Shown here: positions 14,652 through 23,735 of the stretch, piece after piece
Numbering within the stretch: position 1 is the stretch's first letter
Layout of the letters: every line of letters starts with the position of its first letter
Assembly (NCBI RefSeq): GCF_011759705.1
Contig: NZ_JAAOZF010000002.1
Span: forward strand, 744,001 to 808,000
DNA length: 64,000 nt
DNA from: Microbacterium ulmi
GTDB taxonomy: Bacteria; Actinomycetota; Actinomycetes; Actinomycetales; Microbacteriaceae
Reading direction: 5' to 3'
Position numbers and translations under genes: made by a program
The notes under the pieces: generated by a model
What the model was told of the DNA's origin: nothing
What the model saw: only the letters and a program-made list of their open reading frames with translations
Database searches by the model: none

Positions 14652-15559
14652 GCGTTCGCGTGCCAATCCGAGATCAGGCGGTGGGCGATCGACGCCCGCC
14701 CCGGGAGCAGGATGTCGCCGCCCCCTGCGAGCGCTTCGCCGATCTCCTCGCGGTCGAACCATCGCACGTGCGCGATCTCGTCTCCGTCCGCCCGCGCCGA
14801 CTCGTCGTCGACGGCCGTCGCGAGGAATCCGAGCATGAGCGAGCGAGGGTACGGCCACGCCTGAGACCCGCGATAGCGGACCTCCACGAGGTCGATGCCC
14901 GCTTCCTCCCGCACTTCGCGTGCCACGGCGGCTTCGAGCGACTCACCTGCCTCGGCGAAGCCCGCGAAGCACGAGTACCGGTTGTCCTCCCACAACGAGT
15001 TGGAGCCGAGGAGAAGCCGATCGGGATGCCGCGCACTCGTGATCGCGACGATCACGGCGGGATCGGTGCGGGGGAAGTGCTCGCGCCCGCACGACGGGCA
15101 CCGCCGCGACCACCCGGACTGGCGCAGCATCGTGAGCGCGCCACAGGCCGGGCAGAACGGGGCGTCGAGCAGCCAGCGGCCGAGGCTCAGGGCTTCGACG
15201 AAGGCCCCGGCATCCGTCCCCGAGAGGGAGCCCCCCACGGCGCGCAGGCTCGCCCATCCCGAGGGTGCGGCGAAAGGCTCGGACTCCCGCTTCGGGATCA
15301 CCGCCGCGACGACGGCGGCGCCGTTCGCGTCGCGGCCGAGGAAGGCCCACTCCGCGTCGCGGGGGGCTCGTTCCGGCTCGACATAGAGCAGCGAGCCGGG
15401 CCCCGAGAGAGGTGCCGCGTCGCCCGACAGCACGAGCACGCGCGTGCGGGGATCCGCGCGCAGCGCGTCGAGCAGCCCCTCCGCCGTGCGCTCGTCGGCC
15501 GCACGATCGAGACCGGCCCGGGCCAGCGGAGCCGGCTCGGTGGGCACTTGCGCCGTCAT
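14648..15559 (-). CDS. nudC: NAD(+) diphosphatase / NAD-capped RNA hydrolase NudC
   Basis: A 303-residue Nudix enzyme that splits NAD(H) to NMN(H) and AMP and removes NAD caps from RNA. Zinc cysteines are at 136, 139, 154 and 157 (CPACG and CPSCG). The Nudix box GFAEAGESLEAAVAREVREE starts near residue 200, and SQAWPYPRS at 232-240 matches the NADH-specific SQPWPFPxS motif that distinguishes NudC from other Nudix proteins. AGAGAGG precedes the ATG. It is cotranscribed with uvrD2 through an ATGA overlap. It is divergent from the phosphotransferase gene. Confidence 0.95.
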   Translation of the reverse strand: MTAQVPTEPAPLARAGLDRAADERTAEGLLDALRADPRTRVLVLSGDAAPLSGPGSLLYVEPERAPRDAEWAFLGRDANGAAVVAAVIPKRESEPFAAPSGWASLRAVGGSLSGTDAGAFVEALSLGRWLLDAPFCPACGALTMLRQSGWSRRCPSCGREHFPRTDPAVIVAITSARHPDRLLLGSNSLWEDNRYSCFAGFAEAGESLEAAVAREVREEAGIDLVEVRYRGSQAWPYPRSLMLGFLATAVDDESARADGDEIAHVRWFDREEIGEALAGGGDILLPGRASIAHRLISDWHANA

Positions 15560-15625
15560 CGCGGACCTCTCTGCATCAGTCGGCGCGCCAGGGCGTGGCG
15601 CGGCGGCGCACGCGCGCGCCCGACC

Positions 15626-15631
15626 TACCCT
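15626..15631 (+). promoter_or_regulatory. TACCCT -10 element for the phosphotransferase gene
   Basis: TACCCT, six bases, then ATG 15638; no Shine-Dalgarno. The nudC start lies 79 bases away on the other strand, so this is a compact divergent promoter region. Confidence 0.6.
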
Positions 15632-15637
15632 GGGCTC

Positions 15638-16933
15638 ATGGCACGCTCACCCCTCACTCTAGCCGCGTCCGTGACATCGGCTCTGCCTCGGGCGGGGGTC
15701 GTCGCGGCGGGTGTCCTGACGGAGGGCTCGGCCGGCAGATTCGACTCCGCCGTCGCGGATCTCTCGGACGGCCGCCGCGTCGTCGTGCGCGCTCCTGCAG
15801 ACGCCGACGCAGGAGCCGAGCTCGCGGCCGAGGTCCGAGCGCTGCGCGCGCTGACCCCCGGAGTCCGTGCACTGCTCCCGTTCCGCGCCCCCGAGCTGCT
15901 CGGCGAGTCGGGGATCGGCGAGGCCCGCGCAGTCGTGGTCGACTTCCTCCCCGGCTATCGCGTCGACGCCGCTCATGTTCCCGGCGGCCCAGGAGCTGCG
16001 ACCTCGATCGGCGAGGCGCTCGCTGCCCTGCACGCGCTGCCGCTGTCGATCGTCCGCGCCGAGGGGCTTCCCGTCCGCACGCCCCAGCAGGTCCGCGACG
16101 ACGTCGCCCGCGTCGTCGAACGGGCGGCGGCCACCCGCTCCCTGCCCGCGACGCTGCGCACCCGCTGGCTGCGCGCCCTCGCGGCAGACCGCCTGTGGCG
16201 GTTCGAGCCCGCCGTCGTGCAGGGCGGCGCGGGCGCGGCATCCTTCCTCTTCGAGGACGCCGACGAGGTGCCCAGGGTGACAGGGATGCTCGAGTGGCAC
16301 GGGCTCTCGGTCGGCGACCCGGCGACCGATCTGCAGTGGCTCGCATCCGCTCCCGACGCGGCGGACGACGTCTACGAGGCGTATGCGGCGTCCAGTCAGC
16401 GCGCGCCCGACCCGCTTCTGCGCGAGCGCTCGCGGCTGTACGCCGAGCTCGAGTTCGCGAAGTGGCTCGTGCACGGGCACGACTCGGCCCGAAAGGACAT
16501 CGTGGAGGATGCCACGGCCCTGCTCGAGTCGCTGGCCGACGGCGTCCACGGAGAGGACCTCGTTCCCGACGACCTGCTCGACGTCGACGACGCGATCGCC
16601 CTCCTCGACCGGGTCCCCGCCGCCTCCGCCGGCGAGGTCGACACCTCGATGCAGACCGACGCCTACGATCCCGAAGAGCTCGCGCTGTGGATCGCGACCG
16701 AGGTCGACGCCTCAGACGCCCCGGCCGCAACCCCTCCCGCCGCGGAATCCCCCGACGCAGCCCCCGTCGCCGCCTTCGACGCCGACGACACCTCCACGGC
16801 GCCCATCAGGCTGCCGGTCGCACAGGCCGAGCCGGAGGCGATCGACGTCCACGGCTCGCCGGAGGATGCCGCGGCCGAGGCGTCGCGGGCCGCCGACGCG
16901 GCGCTGCGCCGCTGGACCGGCACCGACCGCTGA
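15638..16933 (+). CDS. Aminoglycoside/macrolide phosphotransferase-fold kinase
   Basis: A 431-residue protein with an APH/choline-kinase fold over residues 1-300 and a long acidic, Pro/Ala/Asp-rich tail after about 340. Visible kinase-like pieces are VVVDFLPGYRV in the hinge, ALAALHALP, VVQGGAGAASFLF (the position of the catalytic HGDL-type loop, here QGGAGAAS, lacking the usual His and Asp) and LEWHGLSVGDPATDLQW, which corresponds to the metal-binding xDWE...GDPxxDL segment with Trp-His in place of Trp-Glu. These changes suggest weak or different catalysis. The substrate is unknown; it should not be read as a resistance gene. It sits between nudC/uvrD2 and adnBA, a common location in high-GC actinobacteria. 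Confidence 0.75.
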   Translation: MARSPLTLAASVTSALPRAGVVAAGVLTEGSAGRFDSAVADLSDGRRVVVRAPADADAGAELAAEVRALRALTPGVRALLPFRAPELLGESGIGEARAVVVDFLPGYRVDAAHVPGGPGAATSIGEALAALHALPLSIVRAEGLPVRTPQQVRDDVARVVERAAATRSLPATLRTRWLRALAADRLWRFEPAVVQGGAGAASFLFEDADEVPRVTGMLEWHGLSVGDPATDLQWLASAPDAADDVYEAYAASSQRAPDPLLRERSRLYAELEFAKWLVHGHDSARKDIVEDATALLESLADGVHGEDLVPDDLLDVDDAIALLDRVPAASAGEVDTSMQTDAYDPEELALWIATEVDASDAPAATPPAAESPDAAPVAAFDADDTSTAPIRLPVAQAEPEAIDVHGSPEDAAAEASRAADAALRRWTGTDR

Positions 16934-16970
16934 TCCCCAGCCCTCGCGGCGGACGTGCAGCGGCATCCCG

Positions 16971-17078
16971 GCGATCCGTGCCGTCTGGGCGGTCCGTGCC
17001 GTCCCGACCATCCGTGGCGTCCCTGCCATCCGTGGCATCCCGGCGATCCGTGCCGTCTGGGCGGTCCGTGCCGTCGTC
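16971..17078. repeat. 18-bp minisatellite, six copies, in a convergent intergenic region
   Basis: Six tandem 18-base units start at 16971, 16989, 17007, 17025, 17043 and 17061, with consensus near GCSATCCGTGSCGTCCSG. Units 1 and 5 are identical and units 2 and 6 nearly so, giving a perfect 42-base direct repeat at 16962-17003 and 17034-17075. A degenerate partial unit precedes at 16953. It lies between the stops of the phosphotransferase and adnB; I see no open frame belonging to either gene across it. Confidence 0.9.
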
Positions 17079-17096
17079 CCGGCGGTGTCGCAGCCG

Positions 17097-20000
17097 TCAG
17101 CCCTTCAGCACGAGGTCGTGCGCGACGTAGTACAGGGCGACGTCGATCTCCTCGAGCGGGATGCCGTGCCTCTCGTGGTACGCGCGACGGTACAGCTCGA
17201 GCTGGACCATGCGCTGCTGCCGCTCGACATCGTCCAGGGGTGGAGAACCCGTCTTCCAGTCCACGATCTGGATGCGGTCGCCCCGACGATAGACGGCGTC
17301 GAGCTTGCAGATGACGATGTGCGGGCGACCGTCCAGGTCGGTCGTCGTGAAGTCGATCTCGGTCTCCACCTCGAGGGGCTTCAGCGGGGCCCACTCCGAC
17401 GCGAGGAACTTCTCACGGAGGCGCTCGAGCGCCGTGAGGTCGTCCTCCGATGCGGCGATGCCGACGCCGTCGTCGTCGGCCTCCCACAGCGCGTCGTCGA
17501 GCGACCCTCCATGTCCGGGTCGGGTGGCCCGTGACTCCACCCACGCGTGGAAGAGGGTCCCGAGGCGCGTCTGCCGATACGGGCGCTCCGGAAGCGGCCG
17601 CGCGATCCGGGCGACCGTGCCGTCGTAGTCCGTCACGAAGTCCTTGAAGCGAGACGCCGGGATGCGCGTCGGCGCAGAGCGCAGCGCGATGCGCTGGCGC
17701 TCGTCCCGCTCGACGAGCAACAGCTCGAGGTCGCGTTCGGCGCGATCCCGCGGGGCGGACTGCGCGTCACGGACGAGCTGCGCGGCACGCTCGACAGGCG
17801 TTCGTCGAGCCCCGAGCGGGTCGATCGGCCATTGCAGCGTGCGCCGCTCCCCCAGGTAGGGGTTGTCGCCGGGGTCGTCGGCGGGAAGCGGCCGATCGAG
17901 GGCCTGGGCGATCTCGACGAGGAACGTGCTCTGCGGGCGTGCCTTCTTCGTGCCCGACCAGCTCGCGCCGGTCAGCAGCAGGTGATCGCGAGCGCGAGTC
18001 ACCGCGACGTAGGCGAGGCGCCGGTCTTCGCCGAGCTGACGGTCGACGTTGGCGCCGAGGAACGCGTCGAACGCCTGCTTGAGCTCCTGCTGCGTGGTCG
18101 CGGAGCGCCAGGCGAAGGTCGGCAGCCACGCGGAGTCCCCGCGGAATGCGTACGGGAGCACGCCGAACGAGAGCCAGCCTCGCCGGTCTCGCGGTGCGCT
18201 CGGAAGCTCGTCCTTCACGAGCCGGACCACGGCGACGGCATCCCATTCGAGTCCCTTCGAGCCGTGGATCGTCAGGAGCTGCACGACGTCGTCCTCGGGC
18301 GGTTCCGTGCGCGGAGCGAACTCGTCGAGCTTCTCGGCGTGGTCGAGCCACGCGAGCAGCGCCGACAGTGAGCCCGTCTCGTCAGCCGCGAGGAAGCCGT
18401 GCAGCTCGTCGACGAACGCGCGCAGCTGCGCCGAGGCGATACGAGCCGGCCCGCGCGCCTCGTTCGCCGCGAGCTCGATGTCGAGCCGGAGCTCGAGCTC
18501 GATGAGACGGACGAGCTCGGGGATCGGCATCCCCGCCGCACGCCGAAGGCCTGCGAAGACCCCCGCCGCCTCGCGCAGGCGCACGACGGCGTCGGGGGTG
18601 AAGTCGGCGAGCCAGCCGTGGTCGGCCTTCGACCGCAGCACGAAGTCGAGGGCGTCGACGAGCGAGCCCTGCTCGTCGCCTGCGCCGTTGCGCACGCGCT
18701 CCGCGACCTCCGCGGGGAGGGGCTGCAGTGCCGCGTCATGGCTGGAGAGACGACGTGCGAGCTGCGAGAGGACACGCAGGTCGGCGAGGCCTATGGCCCA
18801 TCGCGGGCCGGCGAGCAGGCGGATCAGCGCGGAGCCCGCGGAGGGGTCGCTGATGACCCGCAGGGCGCTCACGACGTCGACGACCTCGGGCGTCGACAGG
18901 AGCCCGCCGAGACCGAGGATGCGATGCGGGATGCCGCGGCGCCCCAGCGCATCGCCGAATCGCACCATGTGCTTCTTCGAGCGGAAGAGGATGGCCCCCG
19001 TCGTCGATCTGCCCTCGGCCGCGCGCTCCGCGCGCACGCGCTCGAACCACTCGGCGACGCGGTCGGTCTCGGTGTCGAGGTCGGTCTCGAAGGAGAGCTC
19101 GACCTCGCCTGCGGGAGCGCCGGGCCGTGCCCGCAGCTCTTCGACGGGAACGGCGGCGCTCGCCGCGAGCGGTGCGAGGACGGCATTCGCGGCGCGCAGC
19201 ACCGTCGCGCTGTTGCGCCAGCTCGTCAAGAGGGAGAACCGCAGACACGGAGCGCCGGGCGCGAACGCGCCGGGGAAGCCGCCGAGATTTCCGGCGCTCG
19301 CACCGCGCCATCCGTAGATCGCCTGGTGCGGGTCGCCGACAGCCATGACGGCGGTTCCCGCGAAGATCGTCGCCAGCAGGTCGGTCTGCACGACCGACGT
19401 GTCCTGATACTCGTCGAGCAGGACGATCCGATAGCGCGCGCGCAGCTCCTCCGCGACCGAGACATGGCCGCGCACGACCTCGAGCGCCCCCGCGACCTGG
19501 TCGGAGAAGTCGATGACGCCGATCCGACGCTTCTGCGCCGCGTACTCCCGTGCGAGTCCCGACAGGAGACCGAGCCCCGCGACATCCGTCTCGGCCTTGT
19601 CGATGTCTGCGTACACCGTCACGCGCGACGTCGTCGAAGGAACCTCGACGACGTGGTGGAACTCGTCGGGGAACGCGGCGAGCGCATCGAGGTCGACGAG
19701 GTTGTCGACGGAGTCGCGGGCGATGCGCAGCGCCGCGTCGATGATCGTACGCAGCGACGACTCGCGCAGCTCGAGCCGAGGATCGTCCGAGGCCAGCACG
19801 ACCCGCCGCATGAGCAGCCATGCGGCGGACTCGGACAGGACGGCGGCCTCGGCATCCCGCCCGATGCGCAGCGCATGCTCGCGGACGATCTGGTCCGCGA
19901 AGCTGTTGTACGTCGCGACGACGGGACGATGCAGGAGATCATCGGCATCCGCGTCCTCGCCGCCCGACGCCCCGACCTCGGCGGCGAGCCGAGCGAGGAC

Positions 20001-20393
20001 GGCCCGCCGCTCCCCCGCCGCCTTCGCGCTCTCGCCGGCCTCGCGCTCGATCGCCGCGAACACGTCGAGGCGACCTGCCGCGTGCAGCGCGGGAAGATGC
20101 GGAAGCAGTCCGTGCCGCTCGAACTCGCCGAGTCGCTGCAACCGCCGCTGCACGCGCTCGGCGAGCTCGCCCGCCGCCTTGCGGGTGAACGTGAGCCCGA
20201 GCACTTCGTCGCGGCGGACCAGTCCGTTGGCGACGAGCCAGACGACGCGCCCGGCCATCGTCTCGGTCTTCCCGCTGCCTGCGCCCGCGACGACCAGTGC
20301 AGGCGTGAGGGGCGCCTCGATGACGGCGGTCTGCTCGGCGGTCGGCGGGAACTGGCCCAGCGCGGCGGCGATGACCTCGGCCGACAGGGTCAT
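17097..20393 (-). CDS. adnB: AdnB-like UvrD/REP helicase-nuclease subunit
   Basis: A 1098-residue fused helicase and RecB-type nuclease, matching the M. tuberculosis AdnB length (about 1100). Walker A GAGSGKT is at residues 37-43; motif II LLDEYQDTS, motif III GDPHQAIYGWRGAS and motif VI YVAVTRARDHLLL are all intact, so this is the active motor. The PD-(D/E)XK nuclease at the C-terminus shows IQIVDWKTGSPP near 1041-1052 with Asp1045 and Lys1047. With AdnA it forms the heterodimer that resects double-strand breaks for RecA-dependent repair in actinobacteria. The ATG overlaps the adnA stop as ATGA, ensuring equal synthesis. The 18-bp minisatellite follows its stop. Confidence 0.95.
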   Translation of the reverse strand: MTLSAEVIAAALGQFPPTAEQTAVIEAPLTPALVVAGAGSGKTETMAGRVVWLVANGLVRRDEVLGLTFTRKAAGELAERVQRRLQRLGEFERHGLLPHLPALHAAGRLDVFAAIEREAGESAKAAGERRAVLARLAAEVGASGGEDADADDLLHRPVVATYNSFADQIVREHALRIGRDAEAAVLSESAAWLLMRRVVLASDDPRLELRESSLRTIIDAALRIARDSVDNLVDLDALAAFPDEFHHVVEVPSTTSRVTVYADIDKAETDVAGLGLLSGLAREYAAQKRRIGVIDFSDQVAGALEVVRGHVSVAEELRARYRIVLLDEYQDTSVVQTDLLATIFAGTAVMAVGDPHQAIYGWRGASAGNLGGFPGAFAPGAPCLRFSLLTSWRNSATVLRAANAVLAPLAASAAVPVEELRARPGAPAGEVELSFETDLDTETDRVAEWFERVRAERAAEGRSTTGAILFRSKKHMVRFGDALGRRGIPHRILGLGGLLSTPEVVDVVSALRVISDPSAGSALIRLLAGPRWAIGLADLRVLSQLARRLSSHDAALQPLPAEVAERVRNGAGDEQGSLVDALDFVLRSKADHGWLADFTPDAVVRLREAAGVFAGLRRAAGMPIPELVRLIELELRLDIELAANEARGPARIASAQLRAFVDELHGFLAADETGSLSALLAWLDHAEKLDEFAPRTEPPEDDVVQLLTIHGSKGLEWDAVAVVRLVKDELPSAPRDRRGWLSFGVLPYAFRGDSAWLPTFAWRSATTQQELKQAFDAFLGANVDRQLGEDRRLAYVAVTRARDHLLLTGASWSGTKKARPQSTFLVEIAQALDRPLPADDPGDNPYLGERRTLQWPIDPLGARRTPVERAAQLVRDAQSAPRDRAERDLELLLVERDERQRIALRSAPTRIPASRFKDFVTDYDGTVARIARPLPERPYRQTRLGTLFHAWVESRATRPGHGGSLDDALWEADDDGVGIAASEDDLTALERLREKFLASEWAPLKPLEVETEIDFTTTDLDGRPHIVICKLDAVYRRGDRIQIVDWKTGSPPLDDVERQQRMVQLELYRRAYHERHGIPLEEIDVALYYVAHDLVLKG

Positions 20394-23300
20394 GACGCAC
20401 TCACCGGCCCGATCGTGTGGATGCGGCAGAGCCCATACGAGAACTCATCGCGGCAGTGCTCTTCGTAGGGCGCGGCGAACGAGTCCCCGCGCATGACGCC
20501 GACCGCGTCGCGGATGCGCGCGAGGAAGGCCGTGCGTCGCTCGTCGTCGAACGGCGGCTGCCACGGAGTCACGAACGGCTCCTTCTTCGACGTCGGCCTG
20601 AGCACGAGGAGCTTGGCCCCGCCCGACGGGAGACCCGCGACGGCGGGGATCGCACCGTCCTCGAACGCGAGCTGGTAGGCCGCCAGCTGCGGGTTGTCGA
20701 TGACCTTCGCGTCGGTCTGCGGCTCGGCCTTGCCCGTCTTCAGGTCCATGATGACGACCGCCCCGTCGGGCGTGAGCTCGACGCGGTCGATGTATCCCGA
20801 CAGGATCGCGCCATGCTCGAACGCCTCCTCGTCGTCGAGCGGGATCGCGACCTCGAAGTGCGGCTCTGCGCCCACGAGCGTGCCGCCCGACGCCTCGAAC
20901 TCCCGCAGGTACGCGTGCAGGCGTCGGACGAGGTCTCGCGCGCGCGTCCGCTCGGCGCGCTCGCGCCATGGCGCCTCGAACGTGAGCTCGCCCCAGCGCG
21001 CCTCGACCGCGGCCCACAGCGCAGCCTCGTCGCCGCCCGACGCGTGCTCGAGCGCGGCATGGATGATCGTGCCGAGCCCCGCCGTCGTGCCCCCCGGGTC
21101 GCCGCCGAGGTCGCCGATGACCCAGTCGAGCTCGCACTCCTCGAGCGTGTGCAGCCGGGAGGGCGAGACGCGGACGTCTTCGCGTGCCAGGTCGCGCAGC
21201 GGCGCCGTCGAGCTCGGCGCCGCGATCCCGTACCACTGCGAGGGGTCGGCGCCGGGCACGTGCGCGTCGGCGAGGAGCGCCAGCTGGCCCGCCGCGGCGG
21301 CCGTGCGAGCCCGACCTTCACGCGGTGTCTGCGATCGGCCGGGCTCGGTGAGCGCCCGGCGATGCAGAGCGACGAGCCCCCGCAGCGACAACGGGTGCTC
21401 CATCGCCTTCGTCGCGGGCTCGGGGTCTGGCAGGAACTCGAACAGGACGCTCGGCCCTTTGTCGTCGTCGTCGACGGCCGTCACGACGACCCGTGCGGTC
21501 GCGCGCGAGAGCGCCCGCACGAAGAGCCGCAGCTCGTCGTGCATGGCATCGCGCCGGCGATCGATCGCGGCCGCGGATGCCGCGCCGCCCGTCGCCGCGG
21601 CGTCCGCGAGCCTCCACGTGTCGAGCAGACTCCCGCGCAGCCGGAGGTTCGGCCACACGCCCTCCTGCACGCCGGCGATGACGACCGTGTCGAACTCGAC
21701 CCCCAGGGCTCCCGCCGGCGTGAGGATGCTCACGGCTCCGGCCGGCACGACGGCGTCGAGCCGGTCCTCCGCGACGTCGCTCTCGAGGATGCCGCGGACG
21801 AACGCGCGCGGATCGGCGTTCAGATCGCGCTCGACGAATCGCTTGGCGGCCTGGAACAGGGCGACGACCGCGTCGAGATCGCGGTTCGCCTGCTCGGCCA
21901 GCGGGCCGTGACCGCGCGCCTGCTCGCTCCACACGCGCTCGAGCCGACTGCGATCCCATGCCGTCCAGAGCAGCTCGTGGGCCGTCGCGTGCGCCTCGAG
22001 CTGCTCGCGCAGCGCCGCGATCGTGTGGGCGACCGCTGCCGCCCGCCGCGCCTCGCGGGAGTCGACGAGCTCGAACTCGAGCGGAACCCGCATCGCAGAG
22101 AGCAGGAGATCGCGCCCCGAGCGCTCTCCCCCTGCCCCGAGCTCCGTGTGCCGAAGCGCCGACCGCAGCCGCCGCAGCTCGACGGGGTCGAGACCGCCGA
22201 CGGCGCCCGCGAGCGCCTCCTCGACCTCGCCGTGCGTCCAGGTCTCGGCATCCCGCATCGAGAGCTCCACGAGGCCGAGGAGCCCGCGCACGGGCCGGAG
22301 CGCGCCGAGTGCCGTGCCGGGCCCGCTCGCTCGCGCGGGCACCTCCCTCGCCGACAGCTCGGCTTCGAGAGCCGTGACCTGGCGTGTGTCGTGGGCGATG
22401 ACGGCGCAGCGGCTCCAGGGGATGCCGTCTGAGAGGTGCCGCTCGCGCAGCAGCCGCGCGATGGCGTCGAACTCCTCCGCGGACGAGCGCAGCGTCACGG
22501 CGCGCAGGGACGCATCCGGCTCGGCGCCCGCGGACGGCGTGCGGTGCACGACGACCCCGACGGCGCCGATCCGCTGCGTCACGGCGCGCACGACGTCGGT
22601 CTGGAAGGACGTTCCGCGATGCGCCGTGCGCAGCACGGCCGCCGTGCCCAGCGCGCCCGCGAGCCGCGCGAAGTTCTCAGGCGACGCTCCGCGGAAGGCG
22701 CCTGCGCCGACGTCGGGGTCGCCGAACGCGAGCACCGCGATGCCACGGGCCGCGCACGCCTCGAGGAGCTCGACGCCACCGAGGGTGAGCTCCTGCGCGT
22801 CGTCGACGAGCACGGCCCTGACGGCGCAGAAGGCGCCCAAGACAGGCGCCGGGCCCGCGGGCGCCGTGCGGAGGATGCCGACGGCCTCGCGGACGAGGCC
22901 CGCGGCATCGCGATGCGCGCCGCGCATGCGCGCTCTCACGTCGAGGTACTCGCGGAAGAAGGAGGAGGCCGCGCTCCACGCGGGAAGGCCCAGGCTCTCG
23001 CCCAGCCTCTCCAGCCGAGCGGGCTCGATGCCGAGCGTCGTGCACTCCGCGAGGAACGCGCGAAGCTCGGTGCGGAAGCCGCGCGTCGAGCGGATCTGCG
23101 GTCCGAGCCAGTCCGGCCAGCCGCGGCCCGCGCCTGCGCGCTCGTCGTCGGCGTCGCCGTCGAGGAGGTCCTGGAGGAGCTGATCCTCGTCTCCGCCCGT
23201 CAGCAGCTGGGGAGGCTCGCCTCCGGCGTGCACTTCGGCGGCGCGGACGAGCTGGAAGCCGAAGGACGCGATCGAGCGTGCGAGCGAGCCCGACGTCGCG

Positions 23301-23548
23301 CGCCCGACGGCGAGCGCGAGCCGGTCGCGCAGGGCCGTCGCCGTCTGCCTCGTCGGGGTCAGCACGAGCACCTCGTCGGTCGAGAGTCCCGCCGCCACGA
23401 GGTGCGCGACGCGCGCGACGAGCGTCGCCGTCTTGCCCGTGCCCGGTGCGCCCACCACGACGCCGGACGCCTCGGCCGGCAGCTCCGCCACGGCGCGCTG
23501 CACATCGTCCAGCGCGGGCTCCGCGCCGGCATGCTCCCCCAGAGTCAT
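20390..23548 (-). CDS. adnA: AdnA-like helicase-nuclease subunit with degenerate motif II
   Basis: A 1052-residue partner of AdnB. Walker A GAPGTGKT is intact (33-40), but motif II reads VLVDDAQE where the motor subunit has DEYQD, so the catalytic glutamate is missing. This agrees with AdnB being the main motor. The C-terminal RecB-like nuclease is intact, with VVIMDLKTGKAEP near residue 945 and a final HCRDEFSYGLCRIH. The start ATG 23548 is preceded by TACCGT exactly six bases upstream, so the operon probably has a leaderless first gene. It is divergent from the DUF3107 gene. Confidence 0.94.
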   Translation of the reverse strand: MTLGEHAGAEPALDDVQRAVAELPAEASGVVVGAPGTGKTATLVARVAHLVAAGLSTDEVLVLTPTRQTATALRDRLALAVGRATSGSLARSIASFGFQLVRAAEVHAGGEPPQLLTGGDEDQLLQDLLDGDADDERAGAGRGWPDWLGPQIRSTRGFRTELRAFLAECTTLGIEPARLERLGESLGLPAWSAASSFFREYLDVRARMRGAHRDAAGLVREAVGILRTAPAGPAPVLGAFCAVRAVLVDDAQELTLGGVELLEACAARGIAVLAFGDPDVGAGAFRGASPENFARLAGALGTAAVLRTAHRGTSFQTDVVRAVTQRIGAVGVVVHRTPSAGAEPDASLRAVTLRSSAEEFDAIARLLRERHLSDGIPWSRCAVIAHDTRQVTALEAELSAREVPARASGPGTALGALRPVRGLLGLVELSMRDAETWTHGEVEEALAGAVGGLDPVELRRLRSALRHTELGAGGERSGRDLLLSAMRVPLEFELVDSREARRAAAVAHTIAALREQLEAHATAHELLWTAWDRSRLERVWSEQARGHGPLAEQANRDLDAVVALFQAAKRFVERDLNADPRAFVRGILESDVAEDRLDAVVPAGAVSILTPAGALGVEFDTVVIAGVQEGVWPNLRLRGSLLDTWRLADAAATGGAASAAAIDRRRDAMHDELRLFVRALSRATARVVVTAVDDDDKGPSVLFEFLPDPEPATKAMEHPLSLRGLVALHRRALTEPGRSQTPREGRARTAAAAGQLALLADAHVPGADPSQWYGIAAPSSTAPLRDLAREDVRVSPSRLHTLEECELDWVIGDLGGDPGGTTAGLGTIIHAALEHASGGDEAALWAAVEARWGELTFEAPWRERAERTRARDLVRRLHAYLREFEASGGTLVGAEPHFEVAIPLDDEEAFEHGAILSGYIDRVELTPDGAVVIMDLKTGKAEPQTDAKVIDNPQLAAYQLAFEDGAIPAVAGLPSGGAKLLVLRPTSKKEPFVTPWQPPFDDERRTAFLARIRDAVGVMRGDSFAAPYEEHCRDEFSYGLCRIHTIGPVSAS

Positions 23549-23554
23549 ACCAGC

Positions 23555-23560
23555 ACGGTA
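23555..23560 (-). promoter_or_regulatory. adnA: TACCGT -10 element for adnA-adnB
   Basis: Minus-strand TACCGT, six bases (GCTGGT), ATG 23548. No SOS-type LexA box (GAAC-N4-GTTC or GAAC-N4-GTTY) is evident next to it. Confidence 0.6.
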
Positions 23561-23655
23561 GCGCGGCGCACCGACATCGCCCGCGCCCGCCGAGCCCGCG
23601 GCGGGTGTTCGCCGTCAGCGTGCGCGGGCCGCGCCGGGGCGTCCGCGCCGTGTCG

Positions 23656-23661
23656 TAGAGT
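23656..23661 (+). promoter_or_regulatory. TAGAGT -10 element for the DUF3107 gene
   Basis: TAGAGT puts the start near 23668, giving a leader of about 68 nt ending in GCAAGGAGGGC, the best ribosome binding site in this region. Confidence 0.5.
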
Positions 23662-23735
23662 TGCCATGCGGCGGGCCGGACCGGGGCGCGCACAGCACGA
23701 ATCGGCGGCGTTCGGGCCGCAAGGAGGGCACTCAC

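Noticed and set aside
15638-16933. Reading the APH-fold gene as an antibiotic resistance determinant
   Set aside because: The catalytic-loop and metal residues are altered, and the gene sits in a core block conserved in actinobacteria, so resistance is not supported.
16953-17078. The 18-bp array as a CRISPR
   Set aside because: Units are contiguous without spacers, differ in sequence and there are no cas genes.
23656-23668. ATG at 23666, or the 23661 start, as the start of the DUF3107 gene
   Set aside because: It overlaps or follows the -10 box too closely, and the conserved family sequence and AGGAGG point to GTG 23736.
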